Of a DNA stretch of 64,000 nucleotides, positions 32,505 to 41,654 are shown piece by piece. The notes beneath the pieces are model-generated. The model saw only the letters and a list, made by a program, of their open reading frames with translations. It made no database searches and was not told the origin of the DNA. The position numbers and the translations under genes were made by a program. Position 1 is the stretch's first letter. Each line of letters opens with the position of its first letter. This DNA comes from Streptosporangium saharense (GTDB lineage Bacteria > Actinomycetota > Actinomycetes > Streptosporangiales > Streptosporangiaceae). The stretch covers positions 62,001 to 126,000 of the forward strand of contig NZ_JACHJP010000005.1 of NCBI RefSeq assembly GCF_014203715.1, read 5' to 3'.

Positions 32505-34208
32505 GTGGATAACGTGGCCGGCATGGCGACGGGGACGAGGGGAAAGGCGCTCACGGCGGTGCTGCTGTGGGTGGTGCTCGCCGTGCCCGTGCTGTGGGCC
32601 GGGTTCACCTCCAGGATGGCCCATCCCCTCTCGTGGTGGGGCGCGCTCACGTGCCTGGCGGTGATCGGCGCCGGGGTGGCGCTGGGCCGTAGGCATCCTT
32701 TGGTGGCGTTGCTGCTGGGGTCGGGGCTGTGGCTGGTCGAGGTCATGCGCGGCAACCCGTTCACGGTGTTCGCGGCGCTGGTGGCGTTCTGCTACCTGGC
32801 CGGGGTGCGGATGGACCGGGCCGGGCGCGCGGTGGCGGCGCTCGGCGGCCTGCTGGTTCTGGCGGGTACGGTGACCCCGCTGGTCCGCGACGCGGGGGCC
32901 GGGTTCGTCGCGGTCGCGGGCGCCGTGCTGGGCGCGGTCGTGCCGTGGCTCGCGGGTCGCGCCCGGCGGCAGTACGTGCTGTTGGCCCGGGAAGGCTGGG
33001 AACGGGCCGAGGAGCTCGAACGCGCCCAGCGGGTCATCGCCGAGCAGGCCAGGGCCCGCGAGCGTACCCGCATCGCCGGTGACATGCACGACCTGCTCGG
33101 GCACGAGCTGGGGCTGGTCGCCCTGCGGATCGGCGGCCTTGAGGTGGCCCCCGGCCTCGACGAGCGCTACCGGCAGGCGGCGGGCGAGGCACGCAGGGCC
33201 GTCACGGCCGCCTCGGAGCGGCTGCAGGAGATCGTGGACATGCTGCACCGGGACGTCGGCTCCGCCCAGGAGGAGAGCGTCCCCGAACTGGTCGAGCGCG
33301 CCAGGGCGGCGGGCATGCGGGTCGAGCTGAGGACCGTGGGCGACGGCCCCCATCCGGTGGCCATGGCCGAGCGGGCACTGCGCCGGGTGGTTCAGGAGGG
33401 CCTGACCAACTCCGCCAAACACGCCCCCGGCGCCCCGGTCACCGTGACGGTCGAGCACCTGCACTCCGAAACCGTCGTCACGGTCACCACGGCCCCGAGC
33501 CTCGGACAGCCCGGCGATCCCGGCTCCGGTGGCCACGGCCTTGAGGGCCTCAGGGAGCGGGTCCGGCTCTGCGGCGGTTCGCTACGCGCGGGCCCCCGGA
33601 GCGAAGGACCCGACGGGGAGTACGGCAGGCACGCCCGGAAGCGCGACATGGGGCTCAACAGGAAGCACAGCGGGTACGGCGGGCTCGCCCAAGCGTCCGA
33701 TGCGGGGTTCGATGGAAGGCGCGGCGGGCCTGTCCGGGAGCGTGGTGCCGGGTTCGAGGTGCGGGCGCGGTTGCCCCGTGTGCCGGGGCCGATCGCCGAG
33801 CCCGATCCGCCCTCGATCTCCGCCGCCCACCTGGCCAGGGCGCGGCTCAGGGCACGCCGGACCCGCGTCACCGCGATCGTCACCGCCGTCACGGCGGGTG
33901 CGGTGGTGACCCTGCTGGTCGTGGCCTTCACGGTCTACGACGCCGTGACCTCGGTGTTGACGCCCCACGACTTCCAAGGGCTGCGTCCTGGCCAGGACCA
34001 GGCGGCCGTGGCGCGGGTGCTGCCTGGCCGTTCCCGCATCGACGGGCCGGTGTCCGGCGAGCCTGCCAGGCCCCCGGGGGCGAGCTGCCGTTACTACGGC
34101 ACCCATGCCAACCCCTTCGACGCGTCGCACAGCGAGCTGTTCCGGCTGTGCTTCGCGGACGGCCACCTGGTGAGCAAGGACTTCCTGCCCACCGACCGGG
34201 GGCCGTAG
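32505..34208 (+). CDS. NarL-type sensor kinase with ATPase insert and exported C-terminal domain
   Basis: 567 residues from GTG 32505 (561 from ATG 32523). Four or five N-terminal helices (about 15-150), a coiled coil, and HisKA_3 with His195 in 'GDMHDLLGHELG'. The HATPase has 'QEGLTNSAKHAPG' and 'GGHGLEGLRERV', but after the G box an insert of about 58 polar, Gly/Arg-rich residues (361-418) separates the last strand 'FEVRARLP'. A further helix (about 447-472) then leads to a 95-residue domain with 'FQGLRPGQDQAAVARVLPG' and two Cys, which should face outside. Such a tail is not usual in this family. The partner regulator follows 48 bases on. Confidence 0.85.
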   Translation: MDNVAGMATGTRGKALTAVLLWVVLAVPVLWAGFTSRMAHPLSWWGALTCLAVIGAGVALGRRHPLVALLLGSGLWLVEVMRGNPFTVFAALVAFCYLAGVRMDRAGRAVAALGGLLVLAGTVTPLVRDAGAGFVAVAGAVLGAVVPWLAGRARRQYVLLAREGWERAEELERAQRVIAEQARARERTRIAGDMHDLLGHELGLVALRIGGLEVAPGLDERYRQAAGEARRAVTAASERLQEIVDMLHRDVGSAQEESVPELVERARAAGMRVELRTVGDGPHPVAMAERALRRVVQEGLTNSAKHAPGAPVTVTVEHLHSETVVTVTTAPSLGQPGDPGSGGHGLEGLRERVRLCGGSLRAGPRSEGPDGEYGRHARKRDMGLNRKHSGYGGLAQASDAGFDGRRGGPVRERGAGFEVRARLPRVPGPIAEPDPPSISAAHLARARLRARRTRVTAIVTAVTAGAVVTLLVVAFTVYDAVTSVLTPHDFQGLRPGQDQAAVARVLPGRSRIDGPVSGEPARPPGASCRYYGTHANPFDASHSELFRLCFADGHLVSKDFLPTDRGP

Positions 34209-34256
34209 CGCCGGGCGAGCGCTCAGCGAGGTCCGAAGGATGAGAGGGGGACGACG

Positions 34257-34913
34257 GTGGTGCGAGTGGTGCTGGCCGACGACGAGGCGGTGGTCCGCGC
34301 CGGGGTGCGGATGATCCTGTCGGCCGATCCGGAGATCGAGGTGGTCGCCGAGGCCGCCGACGGGCGGGAGCTGGTCGAGGCGGTGCGGGCACACCGGCCC
34401 GATGTGGCGCTGGTCGACATCCGCATGCCGCGCCTGGACGGCCTGGCCGCTACCGCCGAGCTTCGTGCCGTCGCGCCCGCCACGGCGGTTCTGATCATGA
34501 CCACGTTCGGCCAGGACTCCTACATCTCCCGTGCCCTCGCTGACGGCGCCACCGGGTTCCTGCTCAAGACCGGAGATCCGAGGGAGTTCCTGCTCGGGGT
34601 GCGCGCGGTCGCCGGGGGCGGGGCCTACCTCTCGCCCAGCGTGGCGGCCCGGGTGATCAGGGAGCTGACCGGCGACGAGCTGACCAGGACGACGACCGCC
34701 CGTGACCGTGTCGCGGTGCTGACCGGCCGCGAACGGGAGGTGCTCGCCCTGATCGGCGCCGGGCTGTCCAACGCCGAGATCGCCCGCCGCCTCCACCTGG
34801 CCGAGGGCAGCGTCAAGACCTACACCAGCACGATCCTGGGCCGCCTCGGGGTGCGCAACCGCGTCCAGGCCGCGGTTATCGCCCACGACGCCCGTCTGGT
34901 GCGCCGAGAGTGA
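34257..34913 (+). CDS. NarL/LuxR-family response regulator
   Basis: 218 residues, GTG behind GAGGGGG. Receiver: acidic pair DDE (8-10), phospho-acceptor Asp54 in LVDIRMPRLDG, Lys in 'FLLKTGDP'. The LuxR HTH is complete ('LTGREREVLALIGAGLSNAEIARRLHLAEGSVKTYTSTIL', in parts). It is the partner of the preceding kinase. Confidence 0.95.
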   Translation: MVRVVLADDEAVVRAGVRMILSADPEIEVVAEAADGRELVEAVRAHRPDVALVDIRMPRLDGLAATAELRAVAPATAVLIMTTFGQDSYISRALADGATGFLLKTGDPREFLLGVRAVAGGGAYLSPSVAARVIRELTGDELTRTTTARDRVAVLTGREREVLALIGAGLSNAEIARRLHLAEGSVKTYTSTILGRLGVRNRVQAAVIAHDARLVRRE

Positions 34914-34924
34914 AGCACGGACGC

Positions 34925-34968
34925 GTCATGAGTGCGGCATGGATGTGTCATGAGTGAGACATGGATGC
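34925..34968. repeat. Two tandem 22-base repeats
   Basis: GTCATGAGTGCGGCATGGATGT is followed directly by GTCATGAGTGAGACATGGATGC, 19 of 22 positions alike. They fill the gap between the convergent regulator and PAP2 genes. No function is apparent. Confidence 0.6.
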
Positions 34969-34976
34969 GGCGCCGG

Positions 34977-35576
34977 TCAGCCACGGTCGGCGCGGGGGGC
35001 GAGCAGCAGCGGACGCAGCACCGTCAGCCCGCGCAGCCGTACGACCAGCGTGGTCGTCGGTCCGCTGAGCGCGAGCACCACCACCGGCACCAGCACTCCG
35101 CCGAGCAGCAGCCCCGCCGCCACGTCGTGCGGATAGTGCACGCCGACGAACACCCGCGACATCCCGCTCAGCAGGGCCAGCACCACGACGTACGGCGCCA
35201 GCGCCCGCCAGGCGATCACCAGCCCGGCCGCCGCCCCGGCCGCGAGCGTCGCGTGGTTGCTCGGCAGGGACCAGTCCCCGTACGGCGGGCACGGCACGAG
35301 GGTTGTCACCCCGTGCAGCGCCCGGCACGGCCGTTCCTCCCGGAGGAGCACCTTGACGACCTCGCTGACCGCGTAGGCGGCCACCGTGCCCACCGGGCCG
35401 AGCAGCGCCAGCGCCATCGCCCCGGCGGGTCCCCTCCTCGCGCGCCACCACACCCACAGGGACAGTACGGCGAACACCGCGAGCACCGCGTCGGTGCCCG
35501 TCTCCGCCAGTTCCCGCAGCCACTCCGGCGTGCCCGCCGCGAACTCCACGACGTCCCGGTACAGCCGGCCGTCCAT
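34977..35576 (-). CDS. PAP2-family membrane phosphatase
   Basis: 199 residues from ATG 35576 (GGGAGGGG just upstream). Five or six helices and the three acid-phosphatase motifs: KVLLREERP, SLPSNHATLAAG and SRVFVGVHYPHD, with the catalytic His in the last two. It acts on lipid phosphates such as undecaprenyl pyrophosphate or phosphatidic acid at the outer face of the membrane. It converges with the NarL-type regulator and has its own promoter. Confidence 0.9.
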   Translation of the reverse strand: MDGRLYRDVVEFAAGTPEWLRELAETGTDAVLAVFAVLSLWVWWRARRGPAGAMALALLGPVGTVAAYAVSEVVKVLLREERPCRALHGVTTLVPCPPYGDWSLPSNHATLAAGAAAGLVIAWRALAPYVVVLALLSGMSRVFVGVHYPHDVAAGLLLGGVLVPVVVLALSGPTTTLVVRLRGLTVLRPLLLAPRADRG

Positions 35577-35696
35577 GGCCCCTCCCGCATATCCCCTGGT
35601 CAATGACCTTACGAAGGTAGAAACCGGGGGAAGCGGTACACAGCTACCGATCGTCGCCGACGGACATTGACTTTCGTCAACCGTCCGGCCCAGGGG

Positions 35697-36869
35697 CTAT
35701 TTTCTGGCCGCGACGAACGCCTCGACGGCCCGATCCACGTCATCGAGCGAGTGGGCCGCCGACAGTTGGACCCGGATGCGGGCCTTGCCGTGCGGTACGA
35801 CGGGATAGGAGAAACCGATCACGTAGACGCCCTGTTCGAGCAGCCGCTCGGCCATCGCGCCCGCCTCTGCCGCGTCGCCGATCATGACGGGGACGATGGG
35901 ATGATCACCGGGCAGCAGGTCGAACCCGGCCTCGGTCATCCGGGTGCGGAAACGCTCGGTGTTGGCGCGCAGCCGTACGCGAGCCTCGTCGGAGGTGCTG
36001 ATCAGGTCGAGGACGCGCAGCGAGGCGGCGGTGATCGCCGGGGCGAGCGAGTTGGAGAACAGGTAGGGGCGCGACCGCTGGCGCAGCAGCTCGCAGATCT
36101 CCTTGCGCGCCGACACGTAACCGCCGCTGGCGCCGCCGAGGGCCTTGCCGAGGGTGCCGGTGATGATGTCCACCCGGTCCATGACGCCGTGCAGTTCGGG
36201 GGTGCCCCGGCCGCCCTCGCCGACGAAGCCGACGGCGTGCGAGTCGTCCACCATGACCATGGCCTCGTACCGTTCGGCCAGGTCGCAGATCTCCCGCAGT
36301 GGCGCGACGTAGCCGTCCATGGAGAACACGCCGTCGGTGACGACCAGCCTGCGCCGGGCGTCCGAGGCCTCCTTGAGCCTGGCTTCGAGCTCGGCCATGT
36401 CGCGGTTGGCGTAGCGCAGCCGGCGGGCCTTGCTCAGCCGGATGCCGTCGATGATGCTCGCGTGGTTGAGCGCGTCGGAGATCACCGCGTCCCGGTCGTC
36501 GAGCAGCGTCTCGAAGACCCCGCCGTTGGCGTCGAAACACGAGCTGTACAGGACCGTGTCCTCCTGGCCGAGGAACTCGGCGAGCCGTGCCTCAAGCTGC
36601 TTGTGCACCTCCTGGGTGCCGCAGATGAAGCGCACCGAGGCCATGCCGAAGCCCCAGCGGTCAAGCGCCTCCCTGGCCGCGTTGACGACCTCGGGGTGGT
36701 CGGCCAGGCCCAGGTAGTTGTTGGCGCAGAAGTTCAGCACCTCGCCGCCTCCGGCGACGGCGATGTCCGCCCGCTGGGGGGTGGTGATGACCCGCTCGGG
36801 CTTGAGCAGTCCGGCGGCGGCGATCTCGTCGAGGGTGTCACGCAGGTCGGCGCGGACGTTGTCGAACAT
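35697..36869 (-). CDS. kbl: Glycine C-acetyltransferase (2-amino-3-ketobutyrate CoA ligase)
   Basis: 390 residues from ATG 36869, which overlaps the tdh stop (TGATG). Family hallmarks: '[15 protein letters not shown]', '[10 protein letters not shown]', '[15 protein letters not shown]' and the PLP lysine in '[15 protein letters not shown]'. It cleaves 2-amino-3-oxobutyrate with CoA into glycine and acetyl-CoA, completing threonine breakdown begun by Tdh. Confidence 0.96.
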   Translation of the reverse strand: MFDNVRADLRDTLDEIAAAGLLKPERVITTPQRADIAVAGGGEVLNFCANNYLGLADHPEVVNAAREALDRWGFGMASVRFICGTQEVHKQLEARLAEFLGQEDTVLYSSCFDANGGVFETLLDDRDAVISDALNHASIIDGIRLSKARRLRYANRDMAELEARLKEASDARRRLVVTDGVFSMDGYVAPLREICDLAERYEAMVMVDDSHAVGFVGEGGRGTPELHGVMDRVDIITGTLGKALGGASGGYVSARKEICELLRQRSRPYLFSNSLAPAITAASLRVLDLISTSDEARVRLRANTERFRTRMTEAGFDLLPGDHPIVPVMIGDAAEAGAMAERLLEQGVYVIGFSYPVVPHGKARIRVQLSAAHSLDDVDRAVEAFVAARK

Positions 36870-37897
36870 CAGGCGGTCCAATCCATGATGACTTTTCCGG
36901 TCTTGCCACTCGCCGCGGTGTCGAAGGCCGCGTCGAAGTCGCGGTGGGAGAAGCGGTCGGTGATGACGGGGGACAGGTCGAGCCCCTTCTCCAGGAGAAC
37001 CGACATGGAGTACCACGTCTCGTACATCTCCCTGCCGTAGATGCCCTTGATGGTGAGCATCGAGGTGACGACGGTCGAGAAGTCGACAGCGAACTCCTCG
37101 GCGGGCAGACCGAGCATGGCGATCCTGCCGCCGTGCGTCATGTTGGCGATCATGTCGCGGAGCGCCCTCGGGTTGCCGGACATCTCCAGGCCGACGTCGA
37201 AGCCCTCGCGCAGGCCCAGCTCGTGCATGCCGTCCGCGATGGACCGTTCCGCGACGTTCAGCGCCAGGTTCACGCCCAGTTTGCTCGCCAGCGCCAGCCG
37301 TTCCGGACTGACGTCGGTGACGACCACGTTGCGCGCCCCGATGTGCGTGGCGACCGCGGCGGCCATCAACCCGATCGGCCCCGCGCCGGTGATCAGCACG
37401 TCCTCGCCGACCATCGGAAAGGTCAACGCGGTGTGTACGGCGTTGCCGAACGGATCGAAGATCGCCGCCACGTCCGGATCGACCGGGGTCCTGTGCACCC
37501 AGACGTTGGAGGCGGGCAGCGTCACGTACTCGGCGAAGGCGCCGTCACGGTTGACCCCCAGGCCGACCGTGTTGCGGCACAGGTGCCGCCGCCCGGCCAT
37601 GCAGTTACGGCACTTGCCGCAGACCAGGTGCCCCTCCCCGCTGACCAGGTCGCCGATCGCGACGTCCTCGACCCCGGGTGCGATCTCGACGACCTCGCCG
37701 CAGAACTCGTGCCCGACGATCAGCGGGGGCCGCAGGGTCTGCCTGGCCCAGGCGTCGAAGCCACGGATGTGCAGGTCGGTGCCGCAGATGCCGGTGCGCA
37801 GCACCCTGATCAGCACCTCGCCCGCCCCGACGACCGGCTCCGGCACGTCGGCCAGCCGAAGCCCGGGCTCCGCCCTCTCCTTGACCAGCGCTTTCAT
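36869..37897 (-). CDS. tdh: L-threonine 3-dehydrogenase
   Basis: 342 residues, ATG behind GAGGGGGG. Medium-chain zinc dehydrogenase: catalytic zinc Cys in '[11 protein letters not shown]' and His/Glu in 'VGHEFCGEV', structural zinc cluster '[15 protein letters not shown]', and nucleotide fold '[12 protein letters not shown]'. It oxidises threonine to 2-amino-3-oxobutyrate, the substrate of the coupled Kbl. The 146 bases upstream carry the operon promoter. Confidence 0.96.
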   Translation of the reverse strand: MKALVKERAEPGLRLADVPEPVVGAGEVLIRVLRTGICGTDLHIRGFDAWARQTLRPPLIVGHEFCGEVVEIAPGVEDVAIGDLVSGEGHLVCGKCRNCMAGRRHLCRNTVGLGVNRDGAFAEYVTLPASNVWVHRTPVDPDVAAIFDPFGNAVHTALTFPMVGEDVLITGAGPIGLMAAAVATHIGARNVVVTDVSPERLALASKLGVNLALNVAERSIADGMHELGLREGFDVGLEMSGNPRALRDMIANMTHGGRIAMLGLPAEEFAVDFSTVVTSMLTIKGIYGREMYETWYSMSVLLEKGLDLSPVITDRFSHRDFDAAFDTAASGKTGKVIMDWTA

Positions 37898-38043
37898 GAA
37901 GATCCCCCCTCAGCTTCCGACCCTACGCACTGTGCCGGGCCGGTTCCCGGGGTGTCCATCGCGGTTTTCTTAACCCGTCCCACAGCATTGCTTCACGCTT
38001 GTGCCGAGCTGGGCTTTTCCTCCGCGTCTGAAGTTCAGGGGGG

Positions 38044-39129
38044 CTAGCTGCGTTCGGCCCTGTCCCGTTCGACCGATGACAGCGGGTCGGGCATCGGAGG
38101 CACGCCGGGGCCGATCTGGCGGGGGCCGGGGTCGGCCTCGGCGGCGTCGGCGACCGCCTCCGCCGCGGCTCGTTCCGCCTGGGCGGTCTCCCTGGCCGCG
38201 GCGTTCCTGGCGGCGGCCTCGTCGACCGCGGTGACCTCCCTGGTCGCGCTCGACCGGGGCAACGACTCGGTGAAGGCCTTCGACACGCCCTGGAGCGCGG
38301 AGGTGACCTCGCTGGGGATCACCCAGAACGTGTTGCCCTCGCCCTTGGCCAGCTCGGGCAGCACCTGGAGGTACTGGTAGGCCAGCAGCTTGGGGTCCGG
38401 GTCGTTGCGGTGGACGGCCTGGAAGACCTCGTCGATCGCCTGGGACTGACCCTGGGCCTTGAGGATCGCGGCGCTGCGGTCACCTTCGGCGCGCAGGATC
38501 GCGCTCTGCTTGTCACCCTCGGCGGTGAGGATCTGGGACTGGCGCTGTCCCTCGGCGGTGAGGATCGCGGCGCGCTTGTCCCGTTCGGCGCGCATCTGCT
38601 TCTCCATCGCCTCCTTTATGCTTTTGGGCGGGTCGATGGCCTTGATCTCGACCCGGTTCACCCTGATGCCCCACTTGCCGGTCGCCTCGTCCAGCACGCC
38701 ACGCAGCTGGCTGTTGATCGTGTCGCGGGAGGTGAGCGTCATCTCCAGGTCGAGCGAGCCGACGACGTTACGCAGGGTGGTGACCGTGAGCTGCTCGACG
38801 GCCTGGATGTAGTTGGCGATCTCGTAGGCCGCCGCCCTCGGGTCGGTGACCTGGAAGTACAGCACGGTGTCGATCTCCACGACCAGGTTGTCCTCGGTGA
38901 TCACCGGCTGCGGGCGGAAGGAGACCACCTGCTCGCGGAGGTCGATCACCGGGTAGACGCGGTCGATGTAGGGGATCACGAAGTTCAGGCCGGGCTTGAG
39001 CGTGGTGTGGTAGCGGCCGAGCCGTTCCACGTTGCGGGCCCGGGCCTGGGGAACGATGCGCACCGAGCGCAACACCGTGAAAACGGCGAACAACACGATG
39101 AGCAGACCGGCGATCAGCAGTGCGTCCAT
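38044..39129 (-). CDS. SPFH/stomatin-family membrane protein
   Basis: 361 residues. One N-terminal helix (about 3-25), then the SPFH domain ('ERLGRYHTTLKPGLNFVIPYIDRVYPVIDLREQ', in parts) and a long helical region with four or five copies of 'AEGxxQSxIL', the oligomerisation coil. The C-terminal 75 residues are Ala/Glu-rich. With the NfeD protein encoded four bases upstream it forms the usual membrane-scaffold pair (QmcA/YbbK with NfeD). Confidence 0.93.
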   Translation of the reverse strand: MDALLIAGLLIVLFAVFTVLRSVRIVPQARARNVERLGRYHTTLKPGLNFVIPYIDRVYPVIDLREQVVSFRPQPVITEDNLVVEIDTVLYFQVTDPRAAAYEIANYIQAVEQLTVTTLRNVVGSLDLEMTLTSRDTINSQLRGVLDEATGKWGIRVNRVEIKAIDPPKSIKEAMEKQMRAERDKRAAILTAEGQRQSQILTAEGDKQSAILRAEGDRSAAILKAQGQSQAIDEVFQAVHRNDPDPKLLAYQYLQVLPELAKGEGNTFWVIPSEVTSALQGVSKAFTESLPRSSATREVTAVDEAAARNAAARETAQAERAAAEAVADAAEADPGPRQIGPGVPPMPDPLSSVERDRAERS

Positions 39130-39133
39130 GTGG

Positions 39134-39568
39134 CTACTCCCGGGGATAAACGAGCGCGGTGGCGCCCTCGATCTCGATGACGTCGACGACTGCCCCCGCC
39201 GGGATCACCAGTGTCTCGTCGTACGCCCTCGCGGACCACTCCTCGCCGCCGATCCGTACCCGACCGTCCCTGCCGGTCACCTCGGTCAGGACGTAGGCGG
39301 ACTTGCCGACGAGGGCCTGGATCCCGAACCGTCTGTCACCGGACGGCGGCAGGAGATGGCGTCTGGCGATGGGCCGTACCACGACCATTCCCGTCACCAT
39401 GGCCGCCGCGAACACCAGAAGCTGAAGGGGAAGCGGCAGGCCGAGACCGGCGGCGACGGAGGTGATCAGCGCGGCGCCGCCGAGCAGTCCCAGGGCGGTG
39501 GTCAGCGTGAAGATCTCAGCGACGCCGAGCACCACCGCGAGAATCAACCAGATGACCCAGTAATCCAT
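39134..39568 (-). CDS. NfeD-family membrane protein
   Basis: 144 residues. Two or three helices in the first 75 residues, then a C-terminal OB-fold ('GKSAYVLTEVTGRDGRVRIGGEEWSARA', in parts), the short NfeD form lacking the serine protease. It is the partner of the downstream stomatin homologue. Confidence 0.92.
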   Translation of the reverse strand: MDYWVIWLILAVVLGVAEIFTLTTALGLLGGAALITSVAAGLGLPLPLQLLVFAAAMVTGMVVVRPIARRHLLPPSGDRRFGIQALVGKSAYVLTEVTGRDGRVRIGGEEWSARAYDETLVIPAGAVVDVIEIEGATALVYPRE

Positions 39569-39672
39569 CTCCGGCCCTCCTTAATATTGAACGGCTCGGA
39601 TGTCCAGAAGGTTCCCTTCCCTACGGTATTCCGATACTTGAGAGCCGTCAGGGCTCCGTTGGACGCGGGTTC

Positions 39673-41598
39673 TCAGACGCCCTCCGGGATGGCCTGCCCG
39701 TGCACCCGCCGGAGGTACTCCATCGCGTGTTCCGCGGCCGGATCGTGGTTCAGCCGTTCACGGTAGAAGTGGAGCCGGTCCTCACAGTCGTCGATGATCT
39801 CGCTCCAGGTGCGCGCCCAGATGCGGACGCCCCCTCCCCACTCGGCGATGCAGCCCGGCGGGCGGTCCGGCGCACTGGCGTCCCGCCTGACGATGTCCGT
39901 CATCTCGGTCGAGACGACCCAGAAGTCCCATGAGACCCGGGCGTCACGAAACTGCGGGTCGCTGACGATCGCCTCCGCGTAACTCTTGATCTGGGCGACC
40001 TCGCTCTGACCGATCTTGACCCTGGGGGCCTTGAGTTCGACCACGAGGTGCTCACGCCCCGAGCTGCCACGGTGTGCGCGTCCGAGCAGGAGGTCGACGA
40101 TGCCCGTCCTGCCGTCCTCGCGGCGGACAGGATTCAGCCCGCCGTTCTCGGGCTCACGGCCCAGTTCGTCGAGATGACGCGTCAGTACGGCGTCCAGGCT
40201 CTGGTCGCTGACCATCAGTGCGTAGGCATCACCGAAGATCCAGGTCTCACGCTCCAGGATCTTGTGCAGTTCGCTCCGCTCCCTGACGGTCCGGCTGAGC
40301 TCCGGCTCGAAGACCAGTTTCTTCAGGGCGGCCAGGAAGTCGAGCCGGTCACTGACCTGTCCGGTCGCCTTGATCACCTCGGACAGGCTCGTCCGCTGGA
40401 GGATCCGCCTGAGCTCCTCCTGCTCCGACTGGGGCAGCCGGAACAGCTCGTCCAGCACCGGGTAGAGCCCGCCCGGGTCGCGGGCGATGATCTCCCGCAG
40501 GAGCCGCAGGGTGGTTCTCTTGCTCTGGGTCGCACCGGGCAGGCGACGGGAGATCCTGGTGGCCACCTCGTCGAACATCTCGCGCTCGACCGCCTGGGCC
40601 GGTTCGACGGGCTTCTCCGCGTACGGGTAGACCCCCTCGGACTTCCACTCGTGGATGAGCCTGGCGCGGCGTTCCTGCTCGCGCCTCCTGACGTGCGTGC
40701 GAAGGCTGTCCCGCGCGAGCGCGAGAAGAGGGCCGATCTCGTCCATCTCCGCCAGCGGCAGATCACCCCGGCGTTCGACGAAGCCGTCCCACAGGAGGTA
40801 CGCCGTGAAGTGGTAGCCGGGCGCCTGGATACCGGGTGAGAGTTCGTCCAGGACGACACCGTTGGCGTCGCAGAGGGCGAGCACCCGGCCGACGTCCTTG
40901 GGCCATTCGATGACGCGCAGCACCGGTGCGGGATGGACGTCCTCCGCCCACGGCACCGCGTACTCGGCCGTGTCCGTCCACACCATGGCCGGGTCGAGGG
41001 CCGTGCCCTGGTAGACGATCCGCACGTCGGGGTTGGCCGCGAGGAAAGGAGCGAAGGTCGAGGCCAACTGCTGGGCGGTGTCCTCGTGGGTGAGACGGGT
41101 GACGAAGTCGGCGGGAACCGACGCCTCGATCCGTGTCCCGCACGACTCCTCGACGGTCTCCGGTTCGGAGATCTCGAAGTCGGCGGGCCGGTCGACCGCC
41201 CCGCTGATCACCGTTCGCTCGATCCGTCCGTCAACCGCCTTCGCGACGGTGATCCAGCGGACCTGCTCGCCGAGCGCGAACGCGCGGAGCCTGCCCTGCC
41301 CGCTCCGCCCGTGGAGTCCCCGCTTCAGCTCCGGGGAGATCTTGGCGGTGGTCTTCCATGACCCGCCCAGGCCGCCGAAGTAGTTCGCGCAGGAGGCGTT
41401 GGGCATGCCGTGGCCGTCGTCGGTGACACGGACCGACTCCACGCCGTCCAGCTCGTTGAGCTCAAGGTCGATGCTGACGAGGCTCGCCTCCGCGTCCAGC
41501 GCGTTCCAGACCATCTCCGCGACCGCGCCGATCGGGTCCCTCTGCTTGGCCAGGCGTAGCAGATGGTCAGGTTTGGCCTCGATGTGAACCGTACGCAC
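39673..41598 (-). CDS. GHKL ATPase fused to Shedu-like PD-(D/E)XK nuclease
   Basis: 641 residues from GTG 41598; the longer frame to 42108 lies inside fah and is rejected. N-terminal GHKL/Hsp90-MutL-like ATPase: N-box AEMVWNALDA (Glu28, Asn32, Asp35), DDGHGM (60-65) and GRSGQGRL (97-104). A middle S5/helical region follows. The C-terminal third resembles the Shedu (DUF4263) nuclease: 'ELHKILERETWIFG', then Asp502 in VDLLLGR, Glu521 and Lys523 in VVELKAPR, and Gln536. Single-gene defence is the obvious hypothesis. It follows the homogentisate operon on the same strand but is separated by a hairpin. Confidence 0.75.
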   Translation of the reverse strand: MRTVHIEAKPDHLLRLAKQRDPIGAVAEMVWNALDAEASLVSIDLELNELDGVESVRVTDDGHGMPNASCANYFGGLGGSWKTTAKISPELKRGLHGRSGQGRLRAFALGEQVRWITVAKAVDGRIERTVISGAVDRPADFEISEPETVEESCGTRIEASVPADFVTRLTHEDTAQQLASTFAPFLAANPDVRIVYQGTALDPAMVWTDTAEYAVPWAEDVHPAPVLRVIEWPKDVGRVLALCDANGVVLDELSPGIQAPGYHFTAYLLWDGFVERRGDLPLAEMDEIGPLLALARDSLRTHVRRREQERRARLIHEWKSEGVYPYAEKPVEPAQAVEREMFDEVATRISRRLPGATQSKRTTLRLLREIIARDPGGLYPVLDELFRLPQSEQEELRRILQRTSLSEVIKATGQVSDRLDFLAALKKLVFEPELSRTVRERSELHKILERETWIFGDAYALMVSDQSLDAVLTRHLDELGREPENGGLNPVRREDGRTGIVDLLLGRAHRGSSGREHLVVELKAPRVKIGQSEVAQIKSYAEAIVSDPQFRDARVSWDFWVVSTEMTDIVRRDASAPDRPPGCIAEWGGGVRIWARTWSEIIDDCEDRLHFYRERLNHDPAAEHAMEYLRRVHGQAIPEGV

Positions 41599-41616
41599 AC
41601 GGTCACCATCCCATAC

Positions 41617-41643
41617 GGCCCCCTCCGAAGACCGGAGGAGGCC
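41617..41643. terminator. Hairpin between fah and the ATPase-nuclease gene
   Basis: GGCCCCCTCCG and CGGAGGAGGCC form an 11-base stem with one mismatch and a 5-base loop in the 56-base gap. It would separate the two transcripts. Confidence 0.5.
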
Positions 41644-41654
41644 GCAAGAACGAC

